A DNA stretch of 64,000 nucleotides. Origin: Paenibacillus sp. PL91. GTDB taxonomy: Bacteria > Bacillota > Bacilli > Paenibacillales > Paenibacillaceae. The first letter of the stretch is position 1, and each line of letters starts with the position of its first letter. Location: positions 186,001 through 250,000 of the forward strand of contig NZ_JABBYG020000001.1 of the NCBI RefSeq assembly GCF_012935325.2, written 5' to 3'. This document shows positions 35,674-45,649 of the stretch, in pieces. Under the pieces are notes generated by a model that made no database searches, was not told the DNA's origin, and saw only the letters and a program-made list of their open reading frames with translations. The position numbers and the translations under genes were made by a program.

Positions 35674-37083
35674 GTGAGTAATCCAAAAATAGTTCTTCTA
35701 AAAGCGAGAAAGAAAAGGCTGGAGCAAGGTCATCCTTGGGTCTATGCTACCGAGATCGATCGGCTGGAAGGCGAGGCGCAGCCGGGTGATTTGGTTGATA
35801 TCGTTACCCATCAAGGACGGTATTTGGCAACGGGTTATTGGAATCCCAAATCGCAGATTACGGTGAGAGTCGTTTCCTATCAGCCGATTGAAGCGATGGA
35901 CGCTGCTTTTTTCCGTGATCGGCTTCGTAAGTGTCAGAAGCACCGTCGCCGTTTCGTGAAAGATGCCGATTGCCGCATGGTTTATGGTGAAGCGGACTTC
36001 CTGCCAGGTCTTGTCGTAGACCGGTTCGACAATGTGCTGGTGCTGCAGCTATTGACACTGGGCATGGATGCGAGAAGAGAAGCGTTAATTGAAGCGCTTG
36101 TCGAAGTGTTCCAGCCGCAAGGCATCTATGAGCGCAGCGATGTCAGCGTTCGTGCGCTTGAAGGGTTGGAGGAGCGTACGGGCGTGCTATATGGCGACTG
36201 TCCTTCAATCATAGAAATCGAGGAGAACGGTTTGAAGCTAGAGGTTGATATAGTGGAAGGCCAAAAGACGGGCTATTTCTTCGATCAACGGGAGAATCGC
36301 GCAGCTATCGCGCCGCTTATGAACGGCTGGGGTGAACGCAGCGGCATTCGACTAATAGATCGCGCAGATGCGGAGTCAGGATCGGCAGGGTCGGGCGAGA
36401 ATACAGCAAATAAGGCTGCAGATTCAGCCAACCTTGTACCGGTTAATGCAAACGGCAAGATCGTTACCTTCCCGTATTGGGATGGCGCATCGGTGCTAGA
36501 ATGCTTCGCCCATACCGGAAGCTTCACGCTGCATGCCTGCAAATACGGAGCTAAGAAGGTAACTTGCCTTGATGTCTCCGAGCATGCCATCGAAACCGCG
36601 AAGCGCAACGTCGAGCGCAATGGTTTTTCAGACCGCGTCGAATTTGTGGTTGCGGATGCTTTTGAATATTTACGCGCACAGGTAAAAGGAATCGACGAGC
36701 GGAAGCAGCGCGGCCTTGGCGGCGTGGATACGTCGAAGAAGCTGGAAGTCGCCGCAGGACGGACATGGGATGTCGTCATTCTTGATCCGCCCGCATTCGC
36801 CAAGACGAAGAGCGCTGTGGCTGGTGCATGCCGAGGCTATAAGGATATTAACCTGCAAGGGCTAAAGCTAGTTAATGAAGGCGGATATCTTGTTACGGCT
36901 AGCTGCTCGTACCATATGAAGCCTGAATTATTTTTGGAGACGATACAAGAAGCGGCTGTGGATGCAGGCAAGATGCTCCGTTTAGTCGAATGGCGCGCGG
37001 CGGGCAAAGATCATCCAGAGCTGCTTGGCGTTAATGAAGGCCATTATTTAAAATTCGCGATCTTTGAAGTAAGAAGCAAATAA
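35674..37083 (+). CDS. class I SAM-dependent rRNA methyltransferase, RlmI/RlmK type
   Basis: The protein belongs to the group that makes 5-methylcytosine in 23S rRNA (RlmI-like, YwbD in Bacillus). It has an N-terminal PUA domain (about 1-80, with LEQGHPWVYATEID). A central E-x-x-D-V-S-V-R-x-x-E-G-L segment follows. The C-terminal Rossmann methyltransferase has VLECFAHTGSFTLHACKYGA, the D-P-P-A-F catalytic-site loop (VVILDPPAFAK) and TASCSYHM with the catalytic cysteine region. The length of 469 is about 70 above usual. There are two insertions: a Ser/Ala/Asn-rich one at about 223-272, between NRAAIAPL and VLECF, and one at about 335-360. The start is GTG 35674 after GAGGGGAAG. addB follows after 33 bases. 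Confidence 0.92.
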   Translation: MSNPKIVLLKARKKRLEQGHPWVYATEIDRLEGEAQPGDLVDIVTHQGRYLATGYWNPKSQITVRVVSYQPIEAMDAAFFRDRLRKCQKHRRRFVKDADCRMVYGEADFLPGLVVDRFDNVLVLQLLTLGMDARREALIEALVEVFQPQGIYERSDVSVRALEGLEERTGVLYGDCPSIIEIEENGLKLEVDIVEGQKTGYFFDQRENRAAIAPLMNGWGERSGIRLIDRADAESGSAGSGENTANKAADSANLVPVNANGKIVTFPYWDGASVLECFAHTGSFTLHACKYGAKKVTCLDVSEHAIETAKRNVERNGFSDRVEFVVADAFEYLRAQVKGIDERKQRGLGGVDTSKKLEVAAGRTWDVVILDPPAFAKTKSAVAGACRGYKDINLQGLKLVNEGGYLVTASCSYHMKPELFLETIQEAAVDAGKMLRLVEWRAAGKDHPELLGVNEGHYLKFAIFEVRSK

Positions 37084-37116
37084 ACGACAATTTACGAATA
37101 GACGGGAGAGTTGCAC

Positions 37117-40100
37117 ATGTCGCTTCGCTTTGTCATCGGGCGCTCGGGAACCGGTAAAACATCCTACTGCTTGAATGAAATAAGGGAGCAGCTGCGCGTT
37201 CAACCGGACGGGCCGCCGCTCGTCATGCTCGTGCCGGAGCAGGCTACCTTTCAAACGGAATATGCGCTGCTTCAAAGCGGCGATTTAAATGGCACGATTA
37301 GGGCTCAGGCGCTTAGCTTTCGGCGTCTGGCTTTTCGGGTCATGCAGGAAACAGGCGGAACGGCGCTTGTTCCTATCGGCGATACAGGCAAGCATATGCT
37401 TCTCTATAAGATCGTTCACCGGCTGGGCACCCAGCTAGAGCTGTTTCAAAGCGGGGCAGAGCAGCCTGGATTCATTGACAGGCTCGCGGAGCTGTTGACG
37501 GAGTGGAAACGGTATGGCATCGATTCGGAGCTGCTTCAGGAAAGGCGAGCGGCGGCAGATGGAGGTGCTGACCAATCCACGTTATTAAAGCGCAAGCTTC
37601 ATGATTTGCAGCTCATTTATAGCCAGATGGAGCAGGAACTCGCGGGCATGTACATCGACGCCGAGGATTATTTGCGTTATTTGCAAAATGGGTTCGCGGA
37701 TGCTGCCTCCATGCAAGGCGCTCAAATATGGGTGGATGGCTTTTTTGGCTTTACGCCGACCGAATACGAGGCATTAGGGGCGTTAATCGCCTCTTCTGCG
37801 CAGGTTACGGTAACGCTGACGCTTAACCGAGCCTACGAAGCAGGAGAGCTGCCGCATGAGCTAGAGCTTTTTCATCCGACGGCAGAAACTTACAATAAGC
37901 TGATGGAGCTGGCAGCCAAGTACGATGTAGAAGTGCTGGCGCCAACGATGCTGGCAGAAGATCCGCCAATCCGCTTTAAGCACAGCCCGATGCTTGCACA
38001 TCTTGAGAAGCATTACAGCGAGCGGGTACCGATGCTGATTGCGGATAAGGCTACGATGAATCATGAAGATAGGCGGTGCGGGGTGTCGCTGCATGCCGCC
38101 GCGAATCGGCGCGCCGAGGTTGAGGCAGTCGCGCGCGATATCGTTCGCAGAGCGCAGAAGGACGAGCTCCGCTGGCGAGATATCGCGGTTATGGTTAGAA
38201 ATAGCGAAGATTATACCGACTATATCGGACTCGTATTTGCCGATTACGGCATACCTTTCTTTGTCGATCAGAAGGAGAAGGCTCTCCATCATCCGCTTGT
38301 TGAATTTATAAGGTCCGCGCTCGAAACGGTGCTTTTCGGTTGGCGTTACGACGCGGTGTTCCGCTGCGTGAAGACGGAGATGCTGTTTCCGATGGATGGC
38401 AGCCTGCTGCGGGAATGGTTCGATATGCTGGAAAACTTTGCTTTAGCGGCAGGGATCGACGGCTGGAAATGGCTTGATAAGAAGCGCTGGCATCCATTAG
38501 TTCCTATTTCGCTTGATGATGATGAGGAAATGGATACAAAAATCAGCGACAAGGCGCAGCGGGAATTCGATATCGTACTAGCTGCACGAGAAGCTGTCGT
38601 TCCGCCGCTCCGCCGCTTTGGCGATGCGCTGAAGAAAGCGGAAAACGTACAAGAAATGTGCGAGGCGCTCTATCGCCTGCTCGATCAATCGGATGCGGCA
38701 GATCGTCTGGAGCGCTGGAGCCTGCAAGACACACAGGCTGGAAAAACGCAGCGAGCCAGAAGCCATAGGCAGCTGTGGGACAGCGTAATGCAGCTGCTTG
38801 ATCAGTTAGTTGAGCTGGCTGGCAAGCAAACGGTGTCCCCGGAGCTCTTCGCAGGCATGGTCGAGGCAGGGCTAGACAGTTTGAAGCTTGCGGCAGTGCC
38901 GCCTGCGCTTGATCAAGTGCTGATCGGAAGCATGGACCGGACGAGATCCGGACACGTTCAGGTCTGTTATGTGCTTGGCGCCAATGACGGTATTATGCCG
39001 ATGAGGGTGAAGGAAGACGGCATTTTAACCGAGCCTGAGCGGGAAAAGCTTGCCGAGGATGGGATGGCTATGGCGCCGGGCGTTCGCCGCCGCTTGCTCG
39101 ATGAGCGGTTTATGATTTATAACGCCTTGACGACGCCAAGCAGGCATTTATGGTTAAGCTGGGCCCAAGCCGATGAGGAAGGCAAAAGCCTGCTTCCCTC
39201 AGAGATTGTAAGGCATGTTCGACAGCTCTTTCCCGGCATTCCTGTTCAAAGCGCCCCGGCAGAGCCGTCCCCAAGCTTGCCGGTCTCGGAGCAGAGAATG
39301 TTCGTGTCGCAGCCTCAACGAACGCTTTCTTATTTAATTGCGGCTATTCGGAAATGGCAGCAAGGCGCTTCAATCCCCCCTTTTTGGTGGGATATGTACA
39401 ATTGGTTTGCGGTTCGACCGGAATGGCAGCATAAGCTGCAGCTTCTAACCGGCTCTTTGACTTATGAGAATCAGGAGCAGCTTCTTTCGAAGGATACGGC
39501 AAGGCAGCTATACGGAGCTCGGCTGCAGGTCAGTGTATCGCGGATGGAACGATTTGTATCTTGTCCATTTCAGCATTTTGCGATACATGGCTTAAAGCTG
39601 CGCGAGAGAAAGCTTTACCGGCTGGAAGCGCCTGATGTCGGGCAGCTGTTCCACGCCGCTCTCAGCCGCATGGCAACGGGTCTAGGAGAGCGTTGGGGCA
39701 AGATGCCTGAGTCTGAACTGAAAGCAGTCGCCTCGCAAACGGTCGATGAGCTGGCTCCAAAGCTTCAATCGCAAATTTTGCTCAGCAGCAGCCGCTTCCA
39801 ATATATCGCCCGCAAGCTGAAGGAAATTGTTGGACAAGCCGCGCTCATGCTGGGCGAGCACGCGCGCAGAGCGCAATTTCACCCTGTCGGAACAGAGGTT
39901 GATTTTGGTCCGGACGGCACGCTGCCTTCCCTGCACATTCCGCTTGAGGACGGCGGGGTTATGGAAATTATCGGGAGGATCGACCGGGTTGATGCGGCTG
40001 AGACGGAGGAGGGGCTCCTGCTGCGCGTGCTCGATTACAAATCAAGCTCAACGCAGCTGCGGCTCGAGGAGGTTGCATTTGGGCTTTCCCTGCAAATGCT

Positions 40101-40632
40101 GACCTATCTCGATGTTCTCGTCACGCATGCATCCGCATGGCTGGGGCAGCCCGCTTCTCCGGCTGGCGTTCTCTATTTTCACGTTCATAATCCGTTGCTG
40201 GCGCTGACGAACAGCATCACGCCAGCCGAGGTCAGCGGTCAGCTTCTGAAGCGTTTCAAAATGCGCGGGCTCGTTACGGCGGATTCGGAAACCGTCAGGC
40301 TGATGGATGATGAATTAGAGACTGGGTATTCAGAGCTGCTCCCGGTTGCGCTGAAGCGCGACGGAAGCTTCTACAGCAGCTCGTCGGTCGTTACGAATGA
40401 GCAGTGGGATGTGCTTAGGCATTCCGTCAGAAGCACGATCAGCCGGATCGGCAGCTCGATTCAAGCGGGAGAGGTATCCATTGAGCCTTATCGCATGGGT
40501 ACAAAAACGCCATGTCAATATTGTGACTACAAAGCGGTCTGCCAGTTTGATGCGCAGTTCGATGGAAATGAATATAGAAAACTGGGCAAGCCATCTAAGG
40601 AAGAGATTTGGCAGCAGCTGGAGAAGGAGTGA
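37117..40632 (+). CDS. addB: ATP-dependent helicase/deoxyribonuclease subunit B
   Basis: AddB pairs with AddA to form the Gram-positive counterpart of RecBCD, which resects double-strand breaks and recognises Chi. The 1171 residues start with a Walker A motif (IGRSGTGKT). The inactivated helicase domains follow. The C-terminal RecB-family nuclease domain has D-Y-K-S-S (LDYKSSSTQL). The four iron-sulfur cysteines are the first in SCPFQHF and three in CQYCDYKAVC. ATG 37117 has GGGAGAG at six bases; the TTG at 37111 is less likely. It overlaps addA by a few bases or is directly adjacent, an addBA operon. Confidence 0.97.
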   Translation: MSLRFVIGRSGTGKTSYCLNEIREQLRVQPDGPPLVMLVPEQATFQTEYALLQSGDLNGTIRAQALSFRRLAFRVMQETGGTALVPIGDTGKHMLLYKIVHRLGTQLELFQSGAEQPGFIDRLAELLTEWKRYGIDSELLQERRAAADGGADQSTLLKRKLHDLQLIYSQMEQELAGMYIDAEDYLRYLQNGFADAASMQGAQIWVDGFFGFTPTEYEALGALIASSAQVTVTLTLNRAYEAGELPHELELFHPTAETYNKLMELAAKYDVEVLAPTMLAEDPPIRFKHSPMLAHLEKHYSERVPMLIADKATMNHEDRRCGVSLHAAANRRAEVEAVARDIVRRAQKDELRWRDIAVMVRNSEDYTDYIGLVFADYGIPFFVDQKEKALHHPLVEFIRSALETVLFGWRYDAVFRCVKTEMLFPMDGSLLREWFDMLENFALAAGIDGWKWLDKKRWHPLVPISLDDDEEMDTKISDKAQREFDIVLAAREAVVPPLRRFGDALKKAENVQEMCEALYRLLDQSDAADRLERWSLQDTQAGKTQRARSHRQLWDSVMQLLDQLVELAGKQTVSPELFAGMVEAGLDSLKLAAVPPALDQVLIGSMDRTRSGHVQVCYVLGANDGIMPMRVKEDGILTEPEREKLAEDGMAMAPGVRRRLLDERFMIYNALTTPSRHLWLSWAQADEEGKSLLPSEIVRHVRQLFPGIPVQSAPAEPSPSLPVSEQRMFVSQPQRTLSYLIAAIRKWQQGASIPPFWWDMYNWFAVRPEWQHKLQLLTGSLTYENQEQLLSKDTARQLYGARLQVSVSRMERFVSCPFQHFAIHGLKLRERKLYRLEAPDVGQLFHAALSRMATGLGERWGKMPESELKAVASQTVDELAPKLQSQILLSSSRFQYIARKLKEIVGQAALMLGEHARRAQFHPVGTEVDFGPDGTLPSLHIPLEDGGVMEIIGRIDRVDAAETEEGLLLRVLDYKSSSTQLRLEEVAFGLSLQMLTYLDVLVTHASAWLGQPASPAGVLYFHVHNPLLALTNSITPAEVSGQLLKRFKMRGLVTADSETVRLMDDELETGYSELLPVALKRDGSFYSSSSVVTNEQWDVLRHSVRSTISRIGSSIQAGEVSIEPYRMGTKTPCQYCDYKAVCQFDAQFDGNEYRKLGKPSKEEIWQQLEKE

Positions 40633-40637
40633 TGAGT

Positions 40638-43600
40638 ATGCACACTGCAAAGGATACCCCGAAGCCGGAAAATAGCACATGGACCGATGATCAGTGGGAT
40701 GCCATCGTCACGAGCGGCTCCAACATTCTCGTCGCTGCGGCAGCTGGCTCCGGGAAAACAGCGGTGCTGGTTGAACGGATTATTCGGAAAATATCGGCGA
40801 ATACCGACGTCGACCGCCTGCTCGTAGCGACCTTTACCAAGGCCGCGGCAGCAGAGATGAAGGACCGGATTCGGCTTGCCCTTGAGCTGGAGCTAGAACG
40901 GGAGCCTGATTCCGAGCATTTGCGCCGCCAGCTGGCACTGATGAACCGTGCATCCATTACGACGCTGCACTCCTTTTGCCTGGATGTCATTCGACGCTAC
41001 TATCCTTTAATCGGACTCGATCCCGGCTTTCGAATTGCGAACGAGACGGAGAGCGAGCTCATGCGGCTTGATGTGCTCGATCAGTTGTTTGAACAAAAGT
41101 ACGAGGGTGCTGGCGATGACGGCGCGTTTCTCCGTTTAGCTGACCGCTACGGCGGCGAACGCGGCGATGAACCGTTATACCGGCTCGTTCAGCAATTGTA
41201 CGATTTTGCGCAAAGCCATCCTTGGCCGGAACATTGGCTGCGACAAACAGCTGGAGCTTTTGACGTTGCTGACGTATCAGCTCTTCAGAGCAGCGAATGG
41301 GTAGCCAGCCTGAAGAGGGATATTCAGCTCGCTTTGGAAGGAGCGGGCTCGCTTCTCCATCAAGCGCTTGAATTGACGCGTCAGCCTGCCGGGCCTGCGC
41401 CTTATGCAGCAACCTTTGATGAGGATTTGCAAGTGGTTGGCGGCCTTGCGGATATCATTCATTCGCAGCCTTGGGAGAACTGGATACAATCTTTTCAAGC
41501 GATTCAATTCGGAAAGCTGAAGATGATGCGCGGCGATGAATATGATAAGTCGCTGCAAGAGCAGGCGAAGGAGCTTCGCGATCAAGCGAAGAAGCTGACC
41601 ACATCGCTTGCCGAGGAATTGTTCGGCCGAGATGCCGAGCAATTTCTGGAGGAGCTTCAAGAGCTGGCGCCGCTGATGCGCGCACTAGCCGAGCTTGTCA
41701 TTGAATTTGGACAAGGCTACGAAGCGGCGAAGCGTGCGAAAGGGCTGCTTGATTTTGGCGATTTGGAGCATTATTGCCTGCGTATATTGCGTGATCCTGC
41801 ATCGACGCCGGATCGCATGTCTCCTTCTATTGCAGCGATTGAATTCCAGCAGCAATTCGATGAGATCTTGCTGGACGAATATCAGGATACCAATATGGTG
41901 CAGGAGGCCATCGTATCGTTAATCGAGCGGCCAGGTGCAGGTAACCGGTTTATGGTAGGCGATGTCAAGCAGAGCATTTACGGCTTCCGCCTTGCGGAGC
42001 CTAAGCTTTTCCTGCAAAAGTATAAATCCTACCTCTCGCGCAAGGATGCTGGCAAGCTGCCTGATTCGGATACGCCTCATGCTCTGCGCATAGATTTGGC
42101 GCGAAACTTCCGCAGCCGATCGGAGGTTGTCGATGGGGTAAATGCCGTGTTCCGTGCCATTATGCGCGAGAATGTGGCAGAGATGGACTATGACGAGCGC
42201 GCGGAGCTCGTATGCGGAGCGTCTTATCCCACACCTGTGCCGGCGGACCGCTGTCAAGTCGAGTTCGCCGTGCTGAATAAAGGCGATATGGACGACGTAG
42301 AGGAAGATGGCGCAGAAAATGCGGATGTGGACTCCTCCGAGCCTGCGGATGATCGCGAGCATGGAGATGCTGCGGCGCAAGCTGAATCGCCATCAGAGCT
42401 TAAAGCTGCGCAGCTCGAGGCTCGCTGGATTGCCCAGCAGCTGAAAGCTTTAATCGACAGCGGCTTTCAGGTTTATGATGGGAAGCGGCGCGAAAACCGG
42501 CCTATGCAGTGGCGGGATGTCGTCATTTTGCTGCGCGCGACGCAGCAGTGGGCGCCAATCATTATCGAGGAGCTGCAAGGGAGCGGCATTCCGGCATACG
42601 CAGAGCTGAGCAGCGGGTACTTCGACGCGGTTGAAGTAGAGTCTATGCTGTCGCTCCTTCGTGTCATCGACAATCCGTATCAGGATATCCCGCTCGCATC
42701 TGCCCTGCGCTCGCCATTATTCGCACTGAACGGGGAAGAGCTGGCGCGTATTCGCATTCAATCGGCAAAATCGACTTATTACGATGCGGTACAGTTAGCG
42801 GCAGGCGATTTGCTCCTGGGGGAGGATACCCGCAGAAAGCTTTCTTTATTTTTGGAAAGCTTGGATCGTTGGCGCGAGGAGGCAAGGCAAGGCTCGCTTG
42901 CGAATTTGCTTTGGGAGATCTATCGCGAAACGGGCTATTACGATTTTGTAGGCGGTTTGCCAGGCGGGACGCAAAGACAAGCGAACTTGCGCGCGCTGCA
43001 TGACCGTGCGCGGCAATATGAGGCGACATCGTTTCGCGGACTGTTCAGGTTCCTGCGCTTTATCGAGCGGATGCGCGATAGCGGCGGCGATCTAGGGACG
43101 GCGAGAGCGCTCGGCGAACAAGAGGATGTCGTGCGCATCATGTCCATTCATAAGAGCAAGGGGCTAGAATTTCCGGTCGTATTCGTAGCAGGCCTCGGTA
43201 AGCTGTTCAATCAGCAGGACGTTCGGAGCGCCTTCTTGAAGCATAAGGAGCTTGGCTTCGGGCCGCGCTTTGTAGATCCGGCTCTCCGAATCAGTTATCC
43301 AACGCTTCCTTATTTGGCTATTCGGAGGGTGATGCGAAGGGAGATGCTCGCCGAGGAAATGCGGATTCTTTACGTTGCTTTGACAAGGCCAAAGGAAAAA
43401 ATGTATCTTGTCGCGACGGTAGCGGATGCGGAAGCAAAGCTGAGACGCTGGCTGGCTTCTGTCGATGCGAACGGCAGAATGCCGGATTTCCGCGTAGCAT
43501 CCGCCAGATCCTTTATCGACTGGCTTGGGCCGCTCGCCGCAAGGCAAATCGCGGATAAGCAAAATGCAGACGAGAACGCTCCGCAGTGGCATGCTGGCAT

Positions 43601-44504
43601 CGTTTCGGCATCCTTATTCGGCATAGAAGCTGCTGCTGCAGCCGAGGAGCCGGATCAGCAGGATTTGGCTAAAGAAGAAAGACTGCAAGCGATAACCTCC
43701 TTGTCGCTTCTCGAGCAAATTGAGGAGGATGAACAGCTCAGGTCCCGGTTGGAATGGCAATATCCGCATCATGCGGCAGCAAGGCTGGCAGCCAAAACTT
43801 CGGTAACAGAGATGAAGAGGCTGCATGCGGAGGTCATGGAGGATGCGGTTCCTTTGGAGGAGCCGATGAATAAGGAGTTTGCGGACCAAGAGGACCCTAT
43901 CGCCGCACTAGCGGCTAACTACACTATGCGCCTTCGCCGTCCTGCCTTCATGGAGGAGAAGTCGCTTACAGCAGCGGAGAAAGGCTCCGTCAATCATTTG
44001 CTGATGCAGCATGTATCCCTCACTGAGCCTGCTGATGAAGCGATGCTGAAGCATACGCTCGATAGCATGATCGAACGCCGCTTGTTGACGGCTAAGCAGT
44101 CGGAAGCGATTGATCTGCCAGCCGTAGCCGCTTTCTTCAAAAGCGGGCTTGGCCAGCGTCTGCTCAGCTCGGAATGGGTCCGAAGGGAAGTCCCGTTCAG
44201 CTGCATGTTCCCCGCGAGTCGCGTATATCCGGATTCCGGAGAGGCGCTGATGCAGGAACCGATCTTAATTCAGGGCGTTATCGATTGCTTGTTTGAGGAT
44301 GAGCAGGGCGTCGTCTTGCTCGATTATAAGACCGACCGGATCAACAAGCAGCAGTGGGCTGAAGCGGCAGAGAGACATCGGTTTCAACTGGAGCTATACG
44401 CGGAAGCGATCGAATCAGTGCTCGGCCGCAAAGTGGATGAATGCCATGTCTTCTTCTTCGACGGCGGGCAATCGGTTGAGCTGAAACAAATGAACAAAGC
44501 ATAA
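40638..44504 (+). CDS. addA: ATP-dependent helicase/nuclease subunit A
   Basis: AddA supplies the UvrD-type helicase motor and the second nuclease of the AddAB complex. The 1288 residues show the Q motif (WTDDQWDAIV), Walker A (AAAGSGKTAV), motif Ia (VATFTKAAAAEMKDRI), Walker B (LLDEYQDTN), motif III (VGDVKQSIYGFR) and motif V (SIHKSKGLEFPVV). Motif VI is YVALTRPKE, and the C-terminal nuclease has D-Y-K-T-D. ATG 40638 is eight bases after AAGGAG. ATG 40632, which overlaps the addB stop as TGATG, is too close to that site but cannot be excluded. It is slightly longer than the B. subtilis protein because of an acidic linker (about 555-590). Confidence 0.98.
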   Translation: MHTAKDTPKPENSTWTDDQWDAIVTSGSNILVAAAAGSGKTAVLVERIIRKISANTDVDRLLVATFTKAAAAEMKDRIRLALELELEREPDSEHLRRQLALMNRASITTLHSFCLDVIRRYYPLIGLDPGFRIANETESELMRLDVLDQLFEQKYEGAGDDGAFLRLADRYGGERGDEPLYRLVQQLYDFAQSHPWPEHWLRQTAGAFDVADVSALQSSEWVASLKRDIQLALEGAGSLLHQALELTRQPAGPAPYAATFDEDLQVVGGLADIIHSQPWENWIQSFQAIQFGKLKMMRGDEYDKSLQEQAKELRDQAKKLTTSLAEELFGRDAEQFLEELQELAPLMRALAELVIEFGQGYEAAKRAKGLLDFGDLEHYCLRILRDPASTPDRMSPSIAAIEFQQQFDEILLDEYQDTNMVQEAIVSLIERPGAGNRFMVGDVKQSIYGFRLAEPKLFLQKYKSYLSRKDAGKLPDSDTPHALRIDLARNFRSRSEVVDGVNAVFRAIMRENVAEMDYDERAELVCGASYPTPVPADRCQVEFAVLNKGDMDDVEEDGAENADVDSSEPADDREHGDAAAQAESPSELKAAQLEARWIAQQLKALIDSGFQVYDGKRRENRPMQWRDVVILLRATQQWAPIIIEELQGSGIPAYAELSSGYFDAVEVESMLSLLRVIDNPYQDIPLASALRSPLFALNGEELARIRIQSAKSTYYDAVQLAAGDLLLGEDTRRKLSLFLESLDRWREEARQGSLANLLWEIYRETGYYDFVGGLPGGTQRQANLRALHDRARQYEATSFRGLFRFLRFIERMRDSGGDLGTARALGEQEDVVRIMSIHKSKGLEFPVVFVAGLGKLFNQQDVRSAFLKHKELGFGPRFVDPALRISYPTLPYLAIRRVMRREMLAEEMRILYVALTRPKEKMYLVATVADAEAKLRRWLASVDANGRMPDFRVASARSFIDWLGPLAARQIADKQNADENAPQWHAGIVSASLFGIEAAAAAEEPDQQDLAKEERLQAITSLSLLEQIEEDEQLRSRLEWQYPHHAAARLAAKTSVTEMKRLHAEVMEDAVPLEEPMNKEFADQEDPIAALAANYTMRLRRPAFMEEKSLTAAEKGSVNHLLMQHVSLTEPADEAMLKHTLDSMIERRLLTAKQSEAIDLPAVAAFFKSGLGQRLLSSEWVRREVPFSCMFPASRVYPDSGEALMQEPILIQGVIDCLFEDEQGVVLLDYKTDRINKQQWAEAAERHRFQLELYAEAIESVLGRKVDECHVFFFDGGQSVELKQMNKA

Positions 44505-44519
44505 AAGGAGGCTGCGAAG

Positions 44520-45122
44520 TTGGAACAGCAGCAAACGGGCAAGCGCTCGATCGCACTGCCGATTACACTTGTTATTCTCGTATTCAGCTTAATCGGCAAT
44601 GTTTTTTTGTACTCGCAATTTTTACAGCATAAGCAAGAGAAGAAATTTGTAAAGGGTCAGAGAATTTTTGCGGCTGCCTCAGAGTCGAAGCAATATGTGG
44701 ACGAAATGATTCCGGTGCTTGATGCTATGCTTCAAAGCAAAAGCTTGGAGGAGCGCCTAGACTTTAAATTTGCAGCCGGTAAGGCAGCCGCTAATGGAGA
44801 GGCGTTAGTCCAGCTCATAGATGAAGCGGCAAGCATTTCTGCTCAACCGGAGAAATTGAATTCGGAATTGGTATCGCAATACTTAAGCGAGAATGAGAAG
44901 AGCTTAAAAACGATTGGTGGTTACGATAAGCCATTAAACGATGAGGAGCATGCCTATATTCTCAAAATAAAAGGTACTTTTGAAGCGATGTCTGGCATTT
45001 TGAAAGGCTTCAATACCAATATCGCCGATAACCGTATCGCTTTAATCCGCTTGTCGAGCGGTCTCGAGTGGATTGATCTTGCCGCTGAGCTTCAGCAGAC
45101 GATGACGAGCACCTCTAAATAA
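44520..45122 (+). CDS. single-pass membrane protein of unknown function, 200 aa
   Basis: I do not recognise a named family. The start is TTG 44520, eight bases after AAAGGAGG and 15 bases past addA, so it is probably co-transcribed with addBA. A short cytoplasmic N-terminus is followed by one membrane helix (about 12-32, ALPITLVILVFSLIGNVFLYS). A roughly 165-residue outside part follows with no cysteines. It is predicted almost all-helical, with long amphipathic segments (KQYVDEMIPVLDAMLQSKSL; ERLDFKFAAGKAAANGEALV), a pattern like a four-helix sensor bundle. It could be an envelope sensor or structural protein. No signalling domain is attached. Confidence 0.75.
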   Translation: MEQQQTGKRSIALPITLVILVFSLIGNVFLYSQFLQHKQEKKFVKGQRIFAAASESKQYVDEMIPVLDAMLQSKSLEERLDFKFAAGKAAANGEALVQLIDEAASISAQPEKLNSELVSQYLSENEKSLKTIGGYDKPLNDEEHAYILKIKGTFEAMSGILKGFNTNIADNRIALIRLSSGLEWIDLAAELQQTMTSTSK

Positions 45123-45210
45123 AGCAGAATCAGCTCTCTGGTATTCCATTGGACTAGCACTCATTTTTTCGTTATGATAAGAGAAGATGAGTGGACAGGG
45201 GGTGAATCAC

Positions 45211-45564
45211 ATGGACTGTATTTTTTGCAAAATAATCGAAGGCGCTATTCCGTCGAAGAAGGTATTTGAGAACGACAGAATTCTCGCATTTCACGACATA
45301 CAGCCAGCTGCTCCGGTACATATTCTCATCATTCCGAAGAAACATATTCCAACCATGAATGACGTAACCGATGAGGATGATCCGGTCGTAGCCGAGCTGT
45401 TCTCGGTAGCCCGCCAAATTGCCAAGGAGCAAGGAATTGCGGAGTCTGGCTACCGACTAGTTAACAATGTAAATTCCGATGGCGGACAGATCGTTTATCA
45501 CCTGCATATCCATTTGCTAGGGGGAACAAAACTTTCTCCGCTGCTCGTAGATATCCAAAGTTGA
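45211..45564 (+). CDS. HIT family protein (histidine triad)
   Basis: A 117-residue nucleotide phosphoramidase-type protein of the HINT branch. It begins C-I-F-C-K-I-I-E-G-A-I-P-S-K-K-V, whose two cysteines bind zinc in many members. The catalytic triad H-x-H-x-H is HLHIH, followed by LLGG. Substrates are adenosine 5'-phosphoramidates in the family; the cellular role is unclear. ATG 45211 follows AGGGGGTGA. The promoter of rpsU starts inside its stop codon. Confidence 0.95.
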   Translation: MDCIFCKIIEGAIPSKKVFENDRILAFHDIQPAAPVHILIIPKKHIPTMNDVTDEDDPVVAELFSVARQIAKEQGIAESGYRLVNNVNSDGGQIVYHLHIHLLGGTKLSPLLVDIQS

Positions 45565-45590
45565 CACTGCCTTTTGGTTTGACATATAAT
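45561..45590 (+). promoter_or_regulatory. rpsU promoter, sigma-A consensus
   Basis: TTGACA (45561-45566) overlaps the HIT stop codon, and TATAAT (45585-45590) follows at 18 bases. Both hexamers are perfect. Confidence 0.85.
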
Positions 45591-45649
45591 GAAATTTGAT
45601 AAACCGTGTTATAGCTCTGGACGGTCTGTTTCGGAGGGAGGGAAAACTG

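Noticed and set aside
45154..45161. A second CIRCE-like half-site (TAGCACTC) upstream of the HIT gene
   Set aside because: There is no right arm at the proper distance. An 8-base match can occur by chance.
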